The notes under the pieces: generated by a model | Databases searched by the model: none | Told to the model about the DNA's origin: nothing | What the model saw: only the letters and a program-made list of their open reading frames with translations | Origin: Streptococcus mitis | GTDB lineage: Bacteria; Bacillota; Bacilli; Lactobacillales; Streptococcaceae | Length of the DNA: 64,000 nt | Reading direction: 5' to 3' | Assembly (NCBI RefSeq): GCF_946190065.1 | Contig: NZ_CAMHZD010000002.1 | Coordinates: 62,001-126,000 of the forward strand | Shown here: positions 37,566-44,443 of the stretch, in pieces | Layout of the letters: each line of letters begins with the position of its first letter | Numbering within the stretch: the first letter of the stretch is position 1 | Program-made: the position numbers and the translations under genes

Positions 37566-38102
37566 TTGAAAAAAGCTCACGTTTATGCTATCCCTGCTAT
37601 TGGGGCTGCTCTCATTGCTGTTTTAGCACAAATCAGTCTTCCAATTGGACCTGTTCCCTTCACTCTGCAGAACTTTGCAATCGGCTTGATTGCTACTGTC
37701 TTTAGACCGAGAGAGGCTGTACTTTCTGTTGGACTTTATCTTCTTCTAGGTGCTATCGGTCTTCCTGTCTTTGCAGGAGGTGGAGCTGGATTTCATGCTT
37801 TGATTGGTCCTACTGCAGGATATCTTTGGTTTTATCTTGTTTATTCTGGACTTACCTCTTCTCTAACTAACAGTGATAGTGGTTTTGTCAGAATTTTTCT
37901 AGCAAATCTCTTGGGAGATACACTTGTTTTTGTTGGTGGGATCATTGGATTACATTTCCTAGCTGGAATGCCATTTGAAAAAGCTCTTGCTGTGGGGGTA
38001 TTTCCCTTTATTATCCCAGACCTTGGTAAAATTATTGCTATTAGTTTTATTAGCCGTCCATTACTTCAACGCCTTAAAAATCAGGCTTACTTTGCTAACT
38101 AA
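37566..38102 (+). CDS. bioY: Biotin ECF transporter substrate-binding (S) component BioY
   Basis: A 178-aa membrane protein with about six segments. Family features: LAQISLPIGPVPFTLQNFAIGL near residues 20-41, the GLPVFAGGGAGFHALIGPTAGYL stretch near 65-87 (given in part), and IIPDLGKIIAI near 155. It binds biotin and uses the shared EcfT-EcfAA' module encoded elsewhere. The start is TTG with AGAGG nine nt upstream; no ATG fits the conserved N-terminus. Single gene with a BirA-like operator and terminator. Confidence 0.94.
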   Translation: MKKAHVYAIPAIGAALIAVLAQISLPIGPVPFTLQNFAIGLIATVFRPREAVLSVGLYLLLGAIGLPVFAGGGAGFHALIGPTAGYLWFYLVYSGLTSSLTNSDSGFVRIFLANLLGDTLVFVGGIIGLHFLAGMPFEKALAVGVFPFIIPDLGKIIAISFISRPLLQRLKNQAYFAN

Positions 38103-38139
38103 AAAAGGATATCGAGTTGTCATGACTCAATATCCTTTT
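38103..38139. terminator. Terminator between bioY and ydbC
   Basis: AAAAGGATAT / ATATCCTTTT stem, continued after a mismatch by GAGT / ACTC, with a 7-nt loop; works in both directions. Confidence 0.9.
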
Positions 38140-38155
38140 CTTTCATTTTGAAAAC

Positions 38156-38371
38156 TTAGTTGCCTTTAAAAGCATCCACCATTGTTTGAAATTCTTCATT
38201 AGAGAGAGTAATTCCTTTACCCATTTTAGTATGATCTGGACTCCAAGCACGAATATCAAACTTTGCAGGAGCACCATTAAAGCTCACACGGTTGATTTCC
38301 TTAGTCCAACCTTTTTCGTTTTCAGAAAGAGTCAACAAGTGCTCTTCGATTTTAAATGTAAATTCTGCCAT
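38156..38371 (-). CDS. ydbC: PC4/YdbC family single-stranded nucleic-acid-binding protein
   Basis: A 71-aa protein of the bacterial PC4 (transcription coactivator p15) family, structurally known from Lactococcus YdbC, which binds single-stranded DNA and RNA as a dimer. Signs: FKIEEHLLTLSENEKGWTKEINRVSFNGAP with alternating strands (given in part), the conserved DIRAWSPDHTKMGKGITLS, and the C-terminal helix EFQTMVDAFKGN. Cellular role not established. Ribosome site AGGAGAAGAAA. Single gene. Confidence 0.88.
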   Translation of the reverse strand: MAEFTFKIEEHLLTLSENEKGWTKEINRVSFNGAPAKFDIRAWSPDHTKMGKGITLSNEEFQTMVDAFKGN

Positions 38372-38469
38372 TTTCTTCTCCTTTTTTAGCTTTCATTAGT
38401 TTATTCGTAAAATCTTGTAGATTTTAGGAAAATTTTATATAATATTGATATAAAAGAAGGGAGGCCACT

Positions 38470-38790
38470 ATGAGACATAAATTCCATCAAGTTCTAGATA
38501 AAATACATGACTTTTTAAATGGACATGACCAACCTGACCAGACTGAAACCAACTCCCTTACAGCCACTATTGAAGAGGCTATCCAGAAACAAACCGCTGT
38601 TCACCTTATCTTGTCTGAGACAAGCTTTACAGGTGACATCATCAAAAACGATCAGCAACGCCAGCAAATTATCGTGAAAAATTTTGCCAAAAATGTGACC
38701 CGTATTATCCGCATAAGCGATATTCAACGCCTGCGATTTGTCCCTTCAACTGTCCAAACAGCCCAAAAAAATAGATTTAAGAAAGAGTGA
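38470..38790 (+). CDS. Hypothetical protein (106 aa)
   Basis: A soluble, mostly polar protein. Residues 1-35 are helical and His/Asp/Gln-rich (FHQVLDKIHDFLNGHDQPDQTE begins the region, given in part to DQPD); residues 45-95 look like a small beta-barrel (TAVHLILSETSFTGDIIKND, QQIIVKNFAKNVTRIIRISDI), reminiscent of Sm/YolD-like folds, but I do not recognise the family. Ribosome site GGGAGG before ATG; the stop codon lies inside the shared terminator with the convergent ATP-cone gene. Confidence 0.7.
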   Translation: MRHKFHQVLDKIHDFLNGHDQPDQTETNSLTATIEEAIQKQTAVHLILSETSFTGDIIKNDQQRQQIIVKNFAKNVTRIIRISDIQRLRFVPSTVQTAQKNRFKKE

Positions 38791-38818
38791 GATGTAGTTG
38801 CTTCATCCCACTCTTTTT
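38782..38818. terminator. Bidirectional terminator between the 106-aa gene and the ATP-cone gene
   Basis: AAAGAGTG / CACTCTTT stem, then one mismatch and GATG / CATC, 9-nt loop, T-run. Confidence 0.85.
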
Positions 38819-38819
38819 C

Positions 38820-39158
38820 TTAGCGAATTTGTTCAAAATGTAAATGAACCGCGATATGATCTCCATAACCACTTCTTTCCAAGTCACGTTGTAGACGATA
38901 GGAAATGTAGTGTTCTGCAATGGTAATGTAACCTGCACCCAGTAAACGATGTTCAACCAAAGACTGAATCATGCTGATGGTAGCACGTTCCACCTTGGCT
39001 TCTTCCAAATCCAAAACCACTTTCTTAGTGACTTGCGCAAGGTTTTGACGCAAATCATCTGTCAATACATAGACAGTCTGGGCCGCCTTTAAGATGGCTT
39101 GGTAAATCTTATCTGGATTAAATTCAGCAATTTCTCCATCACGTTTGATTACTTGCAT
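38820..39158 (-). CDS. Stand-alone ATP-cone domain protein
   Basis: 112 aa, consisting almost only of an ATP-cone: MQVIKRDGEIAEFNPDKIYQA (conserved KRDG and F-xx-xKI), IQSLVEHRLLGAGY and YISYRLQRDLERS. ATP-cones normally regulate ribonucleotide reductases or form part of NrdR. Here there is no reductase domain and no zinc ribbon as in NrdR, so it may be a separate nucleotide sensor; the partner is unknown. It follows trmD by 11 nt with AAAGGAG, as the last gene of the rimM-trmD transcript. Confidence 0.85.
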   Translation of the reverse strand: MQVIKRDGEIAEFNPDKIYQAILKAAQTVYVLTDDLRQNLAQVTKKVVLDLEEAKVERATISMIQSLVEHRLLGAGYITIAEHYISYRLQRDLERSGYGDHIAVHLHFEQIR

Positions 39159-39169
39159 AGGTTTCTCCT

Positions 39170-39889
39170 TTATTCTTTGTTTTCTTTGATTTCTGCCAGC
39201 ATTTTTTCCTCTTCTGCTGTCAGTTGATAATGTTCAAGCAAATCTGGTCTGCGCTCGTAGGTTTTCTTCAAACTCTCATACAGGCGCCACTGACGAATCT
39301 TTTCATGGTGCCCGCTCATCAGAATATCCGGCACAATCATGCCTCGATAATCATAGGGACGTGTGTACTGAGGGTATTCTAGAAGGCCTGAAGAAAAACT
39401 ATCATCTTGATGGCTGGACTCCTTGCCAATCACTTCTGGAATCAGGCGAACCGTAGCATCAATCATGGTCATAGCCGCCAACTCTCCACCAGTCAGGACA
39501 TAGTCACCCAAAGAAATCTCATCCGTTACCAAGGTCTTAATTCGCTCATCATACCCCTCATAGTGCCCACAGATAAAGATTAGCTCTTCCTCTTGAGCTA
39601 AGTCCTCAGCATAAGCCTGATCAAACTGCTTGCCAGCTGGGTCTAGGAGAATGACGCGCGGATTTTTCTTTTCAATAGCATCAAAGGCATCGAAAATGGG
39701 TTGGGCACGGAGCAACATCCCCTGACCGCCTCCGTAGGGCTCATCGTCAACATGGCGGGCCTTTTCAGCATTTTCTCGGAAGTTATGATACTGGATATCC
39801 AAGAGCCCTTTTTCTCGAGCCTTTCCAACAATTGAGTGCTCCAGTGGAGAAAACATCTCTGGAAAGAGGGTTAAAATATCAATCTTCAT
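39170..39889 (-). CDS. trmD: tRNA (guanine-N1-)-methyltransferase TrmD
   Basis: A 239-aa SPOUT methyltransferase forming m1G37 in tRNA, which prevents +1 frameshifting. [13 protein letters not shown] start, [13 protein letters not shown] near residue 47 (catalytic region), the trefoil-knot segment [13 protein letters not shown] near 108-120 and [16 protein letters not shown] near 128-143, plus the C-terminal [10 protein letters not shown] and LMSGHHEKI. Overlaps rimM by 11 nt. Order rimM-trmD is widely conserved. Confidence 0.97.
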   Translation of the reverse strand: MKIDILTLFPEMFSPLEHSIVGKAREKGLLDIQYHNFRENAEKARHVDDEPYGGGQGMLLRAQPIFDAFDAIEKKNPRVILLDPAGKQFDQAYAEDLAQEEELIFICGHYEGYDERIKTLVTDEISLGDYVLTGGELAAMTMIDATVRLIPEVIGKESSHQDDSFSSGLLEYPQYTRPYDYRGMIVPDILMSGHHEKIRQWRLYESLKKTYERRPDLLEHYQLTAEEEKMLAEIKENKE

Positions 39890-40397
39890 CGTCTAACCCT
39901 TCTAAGATTTCCACATCGACCCGTTTATTTGGAATATCGACATTGAGAACCACTGGTGGGATATAAGGCAAGAGCAAGTCACGTTTACTTTTTCGCTTGA
40001 CCACCCAGACATCGTTAGCACCTGGTTGTAGGATTTCCTTGATGGTTCCAATCAAGTTATCACCCTCATAGACTTCCAAACCGATAATCTCGTGATAGTA
40101 GAATTCACCATCATCTAAATCGTTTAAATCTTCCTCAGCGACCTTGAGACTATAACCTTTATACTTTTCAATAGCATTGATATGGTACATATCTTTGAAT
40201 TTAATAATGTCAAAGTTCTTCTGTTTACGGTGGCTAGCAATGGTCACCGTTTGGACAAACTGATCTTTTTCATCAAACAAAGCCAGCTCAGCTCCTTTTT
40301 TAAACCGTTCTTCTGCAAAATCCGTCACAGACAAGACTCGCATCTCACCCTGCAATCCTTGCGTATTGACGATTTTCCCAACATTAAAGTAGTTCAT
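39879..40397 (-). CDS. rimM: 16S rRNA processing / ribosome maturation factor RimM
   Basis: 172 aa with the N-terminal RimM barrel ([22 protein letters not shown], given in part; near residues 6-27) and a C-terminal PRC-barrel ([21 protein letters not shown] then ANDVWVVK and [10 protein letters not shown]). It assists 30S head assembly together with ribosomal protein S19. Ribosome site GGAGACAAG. First gene of rimM-trmD-ATP-cone; separated from rpsP-khpA by two accessory genes. Confidence 0.95.
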   Translation of the reverse strand: MNYFNVGKIVNTQGLQGEMRVLSVTDFAEERFKKGAELALFDEKDQFVQTVTIASHRKQKNFDIIKFKDMYHINAIEKYKGYSLKVAEEDLNDLDDGEFYYHEIIGLEVYEGDNLIGTIKEILQPGANDVWVVKRKSKRDLLLPYIPPVVLNVDIPNKRVDVEILEGLDDED

Positions 40398-40427
40398 CTT
40401 GTCTCCTGTACTCTATTTCTTTCCATC

Positions 40428-41216
40428 TTATTCTGACAATTCTCGAATAATAGTCACAATTTTTTCTGATTCTGACCATTGTAAATAATGGTGATTCCCT
40501 CCTAAAATGAGTTTAGTATTGGAGGTCCAATATTCTGATTCTCTGTACTCTTTTTCTCTATAAGCCTGACAAAAAATAAACTCAGGGATATGAGCTTCTA
40601 CAAATACATTCTCAAAATCTTCCTCAGTAATCTCTCCAGATATCTGAAATCCTTGATCTTGATTTTCCAACTCTGAACCTTTTTCTTGCATTATTTCCCA
40701 GATTTCTTTATTAATTTCAGGGCTAAATGTTGCTTGAGTTAAGTTCTTAAAATAAAGTTCAGGACCACACTCGTCAATCAGCCTCATCTGCTCTTCCATT
40801 TCTGGATAAGGATTTTCTGAAAAATCAGCAAACATGACTTTTTTAGTTGTCGGTTCAATTGCTAGTAAAGCCTGACACTTAATTGGTTTGTTGAGCAATT
40901 TGCAAGCTAAAATTCCACTCAAACTATGTACACAAAGTATATATTCAGAAATCGCCAATTCTTCAAATAGTTCATAAACTGCATCTGCAAGATTATCCAG
41001 ATTTTTTCCAGCTTGGTCATGAATCGGACTCCTACCTGTGTTCGGAAAATCAATAGTCAAATAACCAATTGTAGGAGGAAGTTTTTCAAGTATAAGTGAA
41101 AAATTTTCATAACTTGGTAGCAAACCTGCACCACTTAAACAAACTAGCATTTTCTTTTGCTTTTGATAAGTAACAGAGAGACTACCAATTTCTGTAGATA
41201 CTTCAATCCTCTTCAT
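40428..41216 (-). CDS. Alpha/beta-hydrolase fold protein
   Basis: 262 aa. Strand-turn LVCLSGAGLLPSYENF near residue 22 (oxyanion region), TIDFPNTGRSP near 56 with a D-x-x-G-x-G-x-S-like turn, nucleophile elbow CVHSLSGILACKLL with Ser near 94-96 (S-x-G; the usual first Gly is replaced by Ser or His), and a C-terminal LGGNHHYLQW with the His of the triad. Substrate unknown. Start uncertain: MKRIEVSTEI was chosen, a GTG four codons upstream is possible, and neither has a strong ribosome site. It lies between rimM and khpA as an apparently accessory gene. Confidence 0.82.
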   Translation of the reverse strand: MKRIEVSTEIGSLSVTYQKQKKMLVCLSGAGLLPSYENFSLILEKLPPTIGYLTIDFPNTGRSPIHDQAGKNLDNLADAVYELFEELAISEYILCVHSLSGILACKLLNKPIKCQALLAIEPTTKKVMFADFSENPYPEMEEQMRLIDECGPELYFKNLTQATFSPEINKEIWEIMQEKGSELENQDQGFQISGEITEEDFENVFVEAHIPEFIFCQAYREKEYRESEYWTSNTKLILGGNHHYLQWSESEKIVTIIRELSE

Positions 41217-41323
41217 AAAGAAATCCACTCGTTCTATATAATGAATTATTAAAAACCCTTATCCTTTATTTTAACACGTTCCAAGGATTTTCTCAAGTTG
41301 GAGGAAGATACATAGAGATGTCG

Positions 41324-41875
41324 CTATAGTCCAAAAAGTGCTAATAGTTTCCTCTTTAATGTTAATTTATATTTGAAAGATGAGATATTCACATTCCCAT
41401 TATACATATTACTATAAAATGTATACTCGCCAATTTCACCCTGACTTGTTTTCCATTTCATTCTTAAACTAGGCATATTCTCTGGTAAATTTGTATGAAT
41501 CAATAAGCATGTATAATTCTTTAAATTTTTAACTGTATGCAGTTTATCATTATCAACTAAACGATTACTTTTTGAATCATAGATTAAAGAATAAAATTCT
41601 ATAATTTCAATATCAACTTCCTTTGGATAAAAAATCAAATGGTTATAATGTTTATCATTTTCATCATGTTTAAACTCATATATATGATGAAATCTCGTAT
41701 GTAAGGAATCAAATTCGATTGGTTTAATTACCTGAATTTCGATATTATTGATATAGGCCTTATTCTGAAAACTAATTTTTAAAATTACACCTATAAAAGT
41801 CGAAATCTGTAAAATTCGCAATAACCAATCAATGTACATTGCCCAATCTATGTTTAAAATACAATCAATGTTCAT
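41324..41875 (-). CDS. Orphan hypothetical protein (183 aa)
   Basis: Low-GC gene with unrecognised product. An N-terminal hydrophobic stretch (WLLRILQISTFIGVILKISF, about residues 17-36) could be a membrane anchor; the rest is predicted beta-rich, with IYEFKHDENDKHYNHLIFYP, LIHTNLPENMPSLRMKW and a basic C-terminal LTLKRKLLALFG. Some features suit an anchored extracellular or intracellular sensor. The frame is open 32 codons upstream, but that overlaps the khpA terminator; MNIDCILNIDW with GGGGGACTGGAAAAGA upstream is preferred. Base composition differs from the ribosomal genes beside it. Confidence 0.6.
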   Translation of the reverse strand: MNIDCILNIDWAMYIDWLLRILQISTFIGVILKISFQNKAYINNIEIQVIKPIEFDSLHTRFHHIYEFKHDENDKHYNHLIFYPKEVDIEIIEFYSLIYDSKSNRLVDNDKLHTVKNLKNYTCLLIHTNLPENMPSLRMKWKTSQGEIGEYTFYSNMYNGNVNISSFKYKLTLKRKLLALFGL

Positions 41876-41955
41876 TCTTTTCCAGTCCCCCTTTAAAAAG
41901 CCTTCCAAATCACGTTCATGTTGGTACTTAATGGCTGCAATTTTACACTTCTCGC

Positions 41956-41981
41956 AAAAAAAGCGAGACATCCGTCCCGCT
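41956..41981 (-). terminator. Terminator of rpsP-khpA
   Basis: On the minus strand AGCGGGAC / GTCTCGCT (8 bp, one G-T) with loop GGAT, then seven T, five nt after the khpA stop. Confidence 0.92.
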
Positions 41982-41985
41982 CTTC

Positions 41986-42225
41986 TTATTTTTCGTCAAT
42001 AACGATTCTTACTTTTTTGTCTTCAGTTGGGACAGAGTAGACAATCGTTCTTATCGCAGAAATAGTGCGACCCTTACGACCGATTACACGACCCACATCA
42101 CTTTGATCAAGATCCAAATGATATTCCAAAAATTCTGGTGTATCTTCAATCTTGATAGTTAAGGCATCTGGTTGTGAAATCAAGGGTTTCACAATCGCAA
42201 TAATGAGATTTTCAATCGTATCCAT
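41986..42225 (-). CDS. khpA: KH-domain RNA-binding protein KhpA
   Basis: A 79-aa single KH domain with the RNA-binding loop in [14 protein letters not shown] (GxxG = GRKG) near residue 50. KhpA pairs with KhpB/EloR (Jag) and in pneumococci affects cell length and division. It begins 19 nt after rpsP with AGGTTGACAG before the ATG, and ends at a strong terminator. The linkage rpsP-khpA is conserved in Firmicutes. Confidence 0.95.
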   Translation of the reverse strand: MDTIENLIIAIVKPLISQPDALTIKIEDTPEFLEYHLDLDQSDVGRVIGRKGRTISAIRTIVYSVPTEDKKVRIVIDEK

Positions 42226-42244
42226 CTGTCAACCTACTTTAAAT

Positions 42245-42517
42245 TTATTTTGAGAATTTAGAATCGTGGAATTTCTTCAATACACCTTCTTTTGAAAGGA
42301 TGTTGCGAACTGTATCTGAAGGTTGAGCTCCATCAGCCAACCATGCAAGAACGCGGTCTTCTTTCAAAGTTACTTGGTTTTCAGCAACAAGTGGGTTGTA
42401 AGTTCCAACTGTTTCGATGAAACGTCCGTCACGTGGTGAACGTGAATCTGCTACGTTGATACGGTAGAAAGGTTTTTTCTTAGAACCCATACGAGTCAAA
42501 CGGATTTTAACTGCCAT
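42245..42517 (-). CDS. rpsP: 30S ribosomal protein bS16
   Basis: 90 aa with the family start [20 protein letters not shown], the [12 protein letters not shown] segment and the C-terminal [15 protein letters not shown]. It stabilises the 16S rRNA 5' domain and early 30S assembly. The start is ATG; upstream lies AAGAGACTTTAAAA, a weak ribosome site, and a palindromic leader hairpin (42550-42574). Strong promoter at 42582-42609. Confidence 0.97.
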   Translation of the reverse strand: MAVKIRLTRMGSKKKPFYRINVADSRSPRDGRFIETVGTYNPLVAENQVTLKEDRVLAWLADGAQPSDTVRNILSKEGVLKKFHDSKFSK

Positions 42518-42549
42518 TTTTAAAGTCTCTTTTCTTATTTTTTATTTCG

Positions 42550-42574
42550 GTGAAATAGCTGAGCTATTTATCAC
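42550..42574 (-). promoter_or_regulatory. Hairpin in the rpsP 5' leader
   Basis: AAATAGCT-C-AGCTATTT, a perfect 8-bp inverted repeat, extended by GTG / CAC outside a 2-nt bulge. It lies between promoter and start codon, so it is in the transcript. Function (stability or autoregulation by S16) is inferred. Confidence 0.5.
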
Positions 42575-42581
42575 ATGTTCT

Positions 42582-42609
42582 ATTATAGCAGATTTCTGGC
42601 AGGTGTCAA
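42582..42609 (-). promoter_or_regulatory. Promoter of rpsP-khpA
   Basis: On the minus strand TTGACA (42609-42604), 16-nt spacer ending in TGC, TATAAT (42587-42582): consensus -35 and extended -10. Confidence 0.85.
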
Positions 42610-42708
42610 GAAAAAAACTTGACAGACTATAAAATTTTTAAACCATTTAGAAATTTGTTAGAAGTAGGAAATAAATGTTTGAAAGAAGCTATCCGTGAAT
42701 ACTATTTT

Positions 42709-42814
42709 ATACTCAATGAAAATCAAAGAGCAAACTAGGAAGCTAGCCGCAGGCTGTACTTGAGTACGGCAAGGTAAAGCTGACGTAGTTTGAATTTGAT
42801 TTTCGAAGAGTATT
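42709..42814 (-). repeat. BOX element (boxC-boxA, no boxB), minus orientation
   Basis: Reads ATACTCAATGAAAATC at the left (complement of the boxC end) and GATTTTCGAAGAGTAT at the right (complement of the boxA start), with CGGCAAGGTAAAGCTGACG in between, close to the known boxA core. About 106 nt, the size expected without a boxB unit. Confidence 0.9.
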
Positions 42815-42944
42815 AGAAACATTTTATAAAGACCATCAAGTCAAACCCTTCATATCGCCTGAACGAGATTTGGATACTTGGCTCCTAAATTCTAAGCCCG
42901 TTCCCAAACGAAATATCAAGGATTTTAAGAATGATATCTACTAA
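42810..42944 (+). pseudogene. Possible 3' remnant of a lost gene next to a BOX element
   Basis: A 45-codon frame runs from the BOX edge to TAA: VLETFYKDHQVKPF, then ISPERDLDTWLLNSKPVPK, then DFKNDIY. It has normal amino-acid composition, no start or ribosome site and begins inside the repeat. I do not recognise the parent protein. Upstream of the BOX, LLEVGNKCLKEAIREYYF can be read in one frame and might be the front part. Chance cannot be excluded. Confidence 0.35.
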
Positions 42945-42968
42945 TTAATTTATAAAATATAAATTAAT
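42944..42968. repeat. AT-only palindrome
   Basis: ATTAATTTATA / TATAAATTAAT, 11-bp arms around AAA. It starts at the stop codon of the 45-codon remnant. Without GC pairs it is a weak terminator at best. Confidence 0.45.
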
Positions 42969-43250
42969 AGATTCTAAATAGGGGAATAATTTAGTTCTGT
43001 AAAAATTAACTTCTACACCTATAACGCTTATTCTGACAGACTTTATAACAGTCTAAGAATAAATAGAGATTCATACAGTATCTAGATTTTCCAAAAATTC
43101 TTTATCATCAAATATTATTAACGAAACTATCCAAATCCGATGATTGCTTCAAAGAATTCTTTAGTTGTTTGACTAGCGAGGGTTTTTATTAAAAAATTTT
43201 TTCAAATAATTGCCACCTTGGCACATAAATTCTCGCTTTTCAAATTTAAA

Positions 43251-43297
43251 TGTGATATATTTATAACATAAAATTTAAGTGTTATATATTTATAACA
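43251..43297. promoter_or_regulatory. Twin dyad operator candidate for the membrane-protein/XRE pair
   Basis: TGTTATATATTTATAACA at 43280-43297 is a perfect dyad (TGTTATA-TATT-TATAACA) and TGTGATATATTTATAACA at 43251-43268 is the same with one mismatch. The copies start 29 nt apart, roughly three helical turns, and end 17 nt before the start codon. Autoregulation by the XRE protein of the operon is the simplest reading (inference). Confidence 0.6.
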
Positions 43298-43314
43298 TAA
43301 AAAAGGAGTCTATC

Positions 43315-43911
43315 ATGAAAAAAAGTCAAAAAATGCGTGGCCTCATTGCAGTGATTGCCGTAGCTCTCTTTATTGATTTTACTGTTTTATTTGGTTCTAA
43401 TCTTAGTTGGGGACCCAAGTTAGTTATTACTGGTATTTCAGTGTTAGGTCAAATTATAGCTATTTGGGGCTGGCTACATAGGAAACCATGGCCTCATAAA
43501 AGTCAGAATGGTAAGGGAAAGATTATTTTCGACTTGTCTGCTAAGCTTTACACGATACTTGTGTTGGCAGCAAGCATTTTTTATACAGTAGGGCTTTGGG
43601 TTGCAACCCCTAGCGTAAGTTCTGGTATTAAAGAATGGAGTTTCGGAATTATCCTCGTTATTGAAGTGATTCTATTTGGTTTTTTCTCTTTAAAAAATGT
43701 CAAGGAAACTCCGGACGAACGCTTTTATGCTAATTTAGCAAAGGCAGCTAGCTTGATGTTTGTTTTTATGCTAGGTGCACTGATGATCCTAGCAGTTATC
43801 ATTGGATATATAGGGTCTCTCACGCTTTACATGGGCCAGATCTTTATTAATATAGCTGCCTTGATTTTAATCTTTGCGGTTGTCTATTTTATCTTGGAAC
43901 GGAGAGGATAA
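43315..43911 (+). CDS. Membrane protein of unknown function paired with an XRE regulator
   Basis: 198 aa, about six membrane segments (near 9-28, 32-50, 72-92, 101-120, 137-160, 170-192) with a conserved cytoplasmic loop KETPDERFYANLAKAASL near 125, which resembles the D-ER...KA motif of DUF2178/DUF3796-like proteins that commonly sit beside small XRE genes. Function unknown; possibly a sensor or anti-regulator of its partner. ATG with AAAAGGAGTCTATC; twelve upstream in-frame codons lie in the operator. Followed by the regulator after 2 nt. Confidence 0.82.
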   Translation: MKKSQKMRGLIAVIAVALFIDFTVLFGSNLSWGPKLVITGISVLGQIIAIWGWLHRKPWPHKSQNGKGKIIFDLSAKLYTILVLAASIFYTVGLWVATPSVSSGIKEWSFGIILVIEVILFGFFSLKNVKETPDERFYANLAKAASLMFVFMLGALMILAVIIGYIGSLTLYMGQIFINIAALILIFAVVYFILERRG

Positions 43912-43913
43912 GC

Positions 43914-44138
43914 ATGGCCAAAGAAAGCAAGATTATTACTAATCTCAAATCTGTTCGTGAGTCCACAGGCATGACCCAGCAAGAGTTAGCCGACCTCATC
44001 GGCATGCGACGCGAGACAATTCTGCACTTGGAAAATAACCGTTACAATCCTTCGCTGGAAATGGCTCTTAAAATTGCTCAAGTTTTTAATCTGAAAGTAG
44101 AAGACCTCTTTGAACTCAGACAGAAAGAGGAAGCATAA
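43914..44138 (+). CDS. XRE family transcriptional regulator (74 aa)
   Basis: A minimal helix-turn-helix protein: NLKSVRESTGMTQQELADLIGMRRETILHLENNRYNPSLEMALKIAQ is the complete HTH_3 domain (quoted in pieces: MTQQELADLIGM, ETILHLENN, NPSLEMALKIA). It has no ligand domain, ends in FELRQKEEA, and belongs to the short YozG-like class encoded with a membrane protein. It follows the membrane-protein gene by 2 nt (coupled) and probably binds the twin dyads upstream. Confidence 0.93.
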   Translation: MAKESKIITNLKSVRESTGMTQQELADLIGMRRETILHLENNRYNPSLEMALKIAQVFNLKVEDLFELRQKEEA

Positions 44139-44443
44139 TTCTTTTCGAGACCTAGTATTAAGTTCATTGACTAATTAGAAATTGAAGCCAAAAGAAAAAA
44201 TCCTTTGAAAATGTGCTCTTTTAAAATATAGTAATTCTTTCGAATTAACGTTTACTAATTGTGATGCTTTACGAGCTTTCTTAAGATCTGGTTTCCTAAA
44301 TACTTCGAGTACACTTATGGTATTGATACCTCTAAACAAGCGACTTTCAGGTTGGCTTCCTCTAAAACTACCTTGTCACTAACATTTGAAATCCACTTCC
44401 TTTTAGGGTACAATGGTAGAAATGAATTTTTGAAAGGATCAGA
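44139..44443. other. 305-nt gap with a possible decayed coding stretch
   Basis: No intact gene. The right end is the slrA promoter. On the minus strand from about 44387 down to 44184 two frames give protein-like text, NVSDKVVLEEANLKVACLEV then, after a shift, EVFRKPDLKKARKASQLVNV, which could be a frameshifted remnant. No recognised parent protein; this may be chance. Confidence 0.35.
44386..44414 (+). promoter_or_regulatory. Promoter of slrA
   Basis: TTGAAA (44386-44391), 17-nt spacer, TACAAT (44409-44414), 29 nt before the ATG. Confidence 0.7.

Larger units (their letters stand above)
42518..43314. other. 797-nt gap between rpsP and the membrane-protein gene
   Basis: This gap contains, in order, the rpsP leader hairpin and promoter (to 42609), an AT-rich stretch, a BOX element (42709-42814), a 45-codon open frame that looks like the 3' end of a lost gene (42810-42944), a perfect AT palindrome (42944-42968), about 280 nt in which I see nothing definite, and twin dyads (43251-43297) in front of the next gene. 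No intact gene. Confidence 0.7.

Noticed and set aside
41876-41971. Longer N-terminus for the orphan 183-aa gene starting at 41971 (MSRFFCEKC...)
   Set aside because: The longer start lies inside the rpsP-khpA terminator stem and has no ribosome site; the shorter start has a purine-rich site.
42600-44440. Insertion sequence or integrative element in the accessory gap
   Set aside because: No transposase, integrase, terminal inverted repeats or target-site duplication could be seen; only a BOX repeat and remnants.
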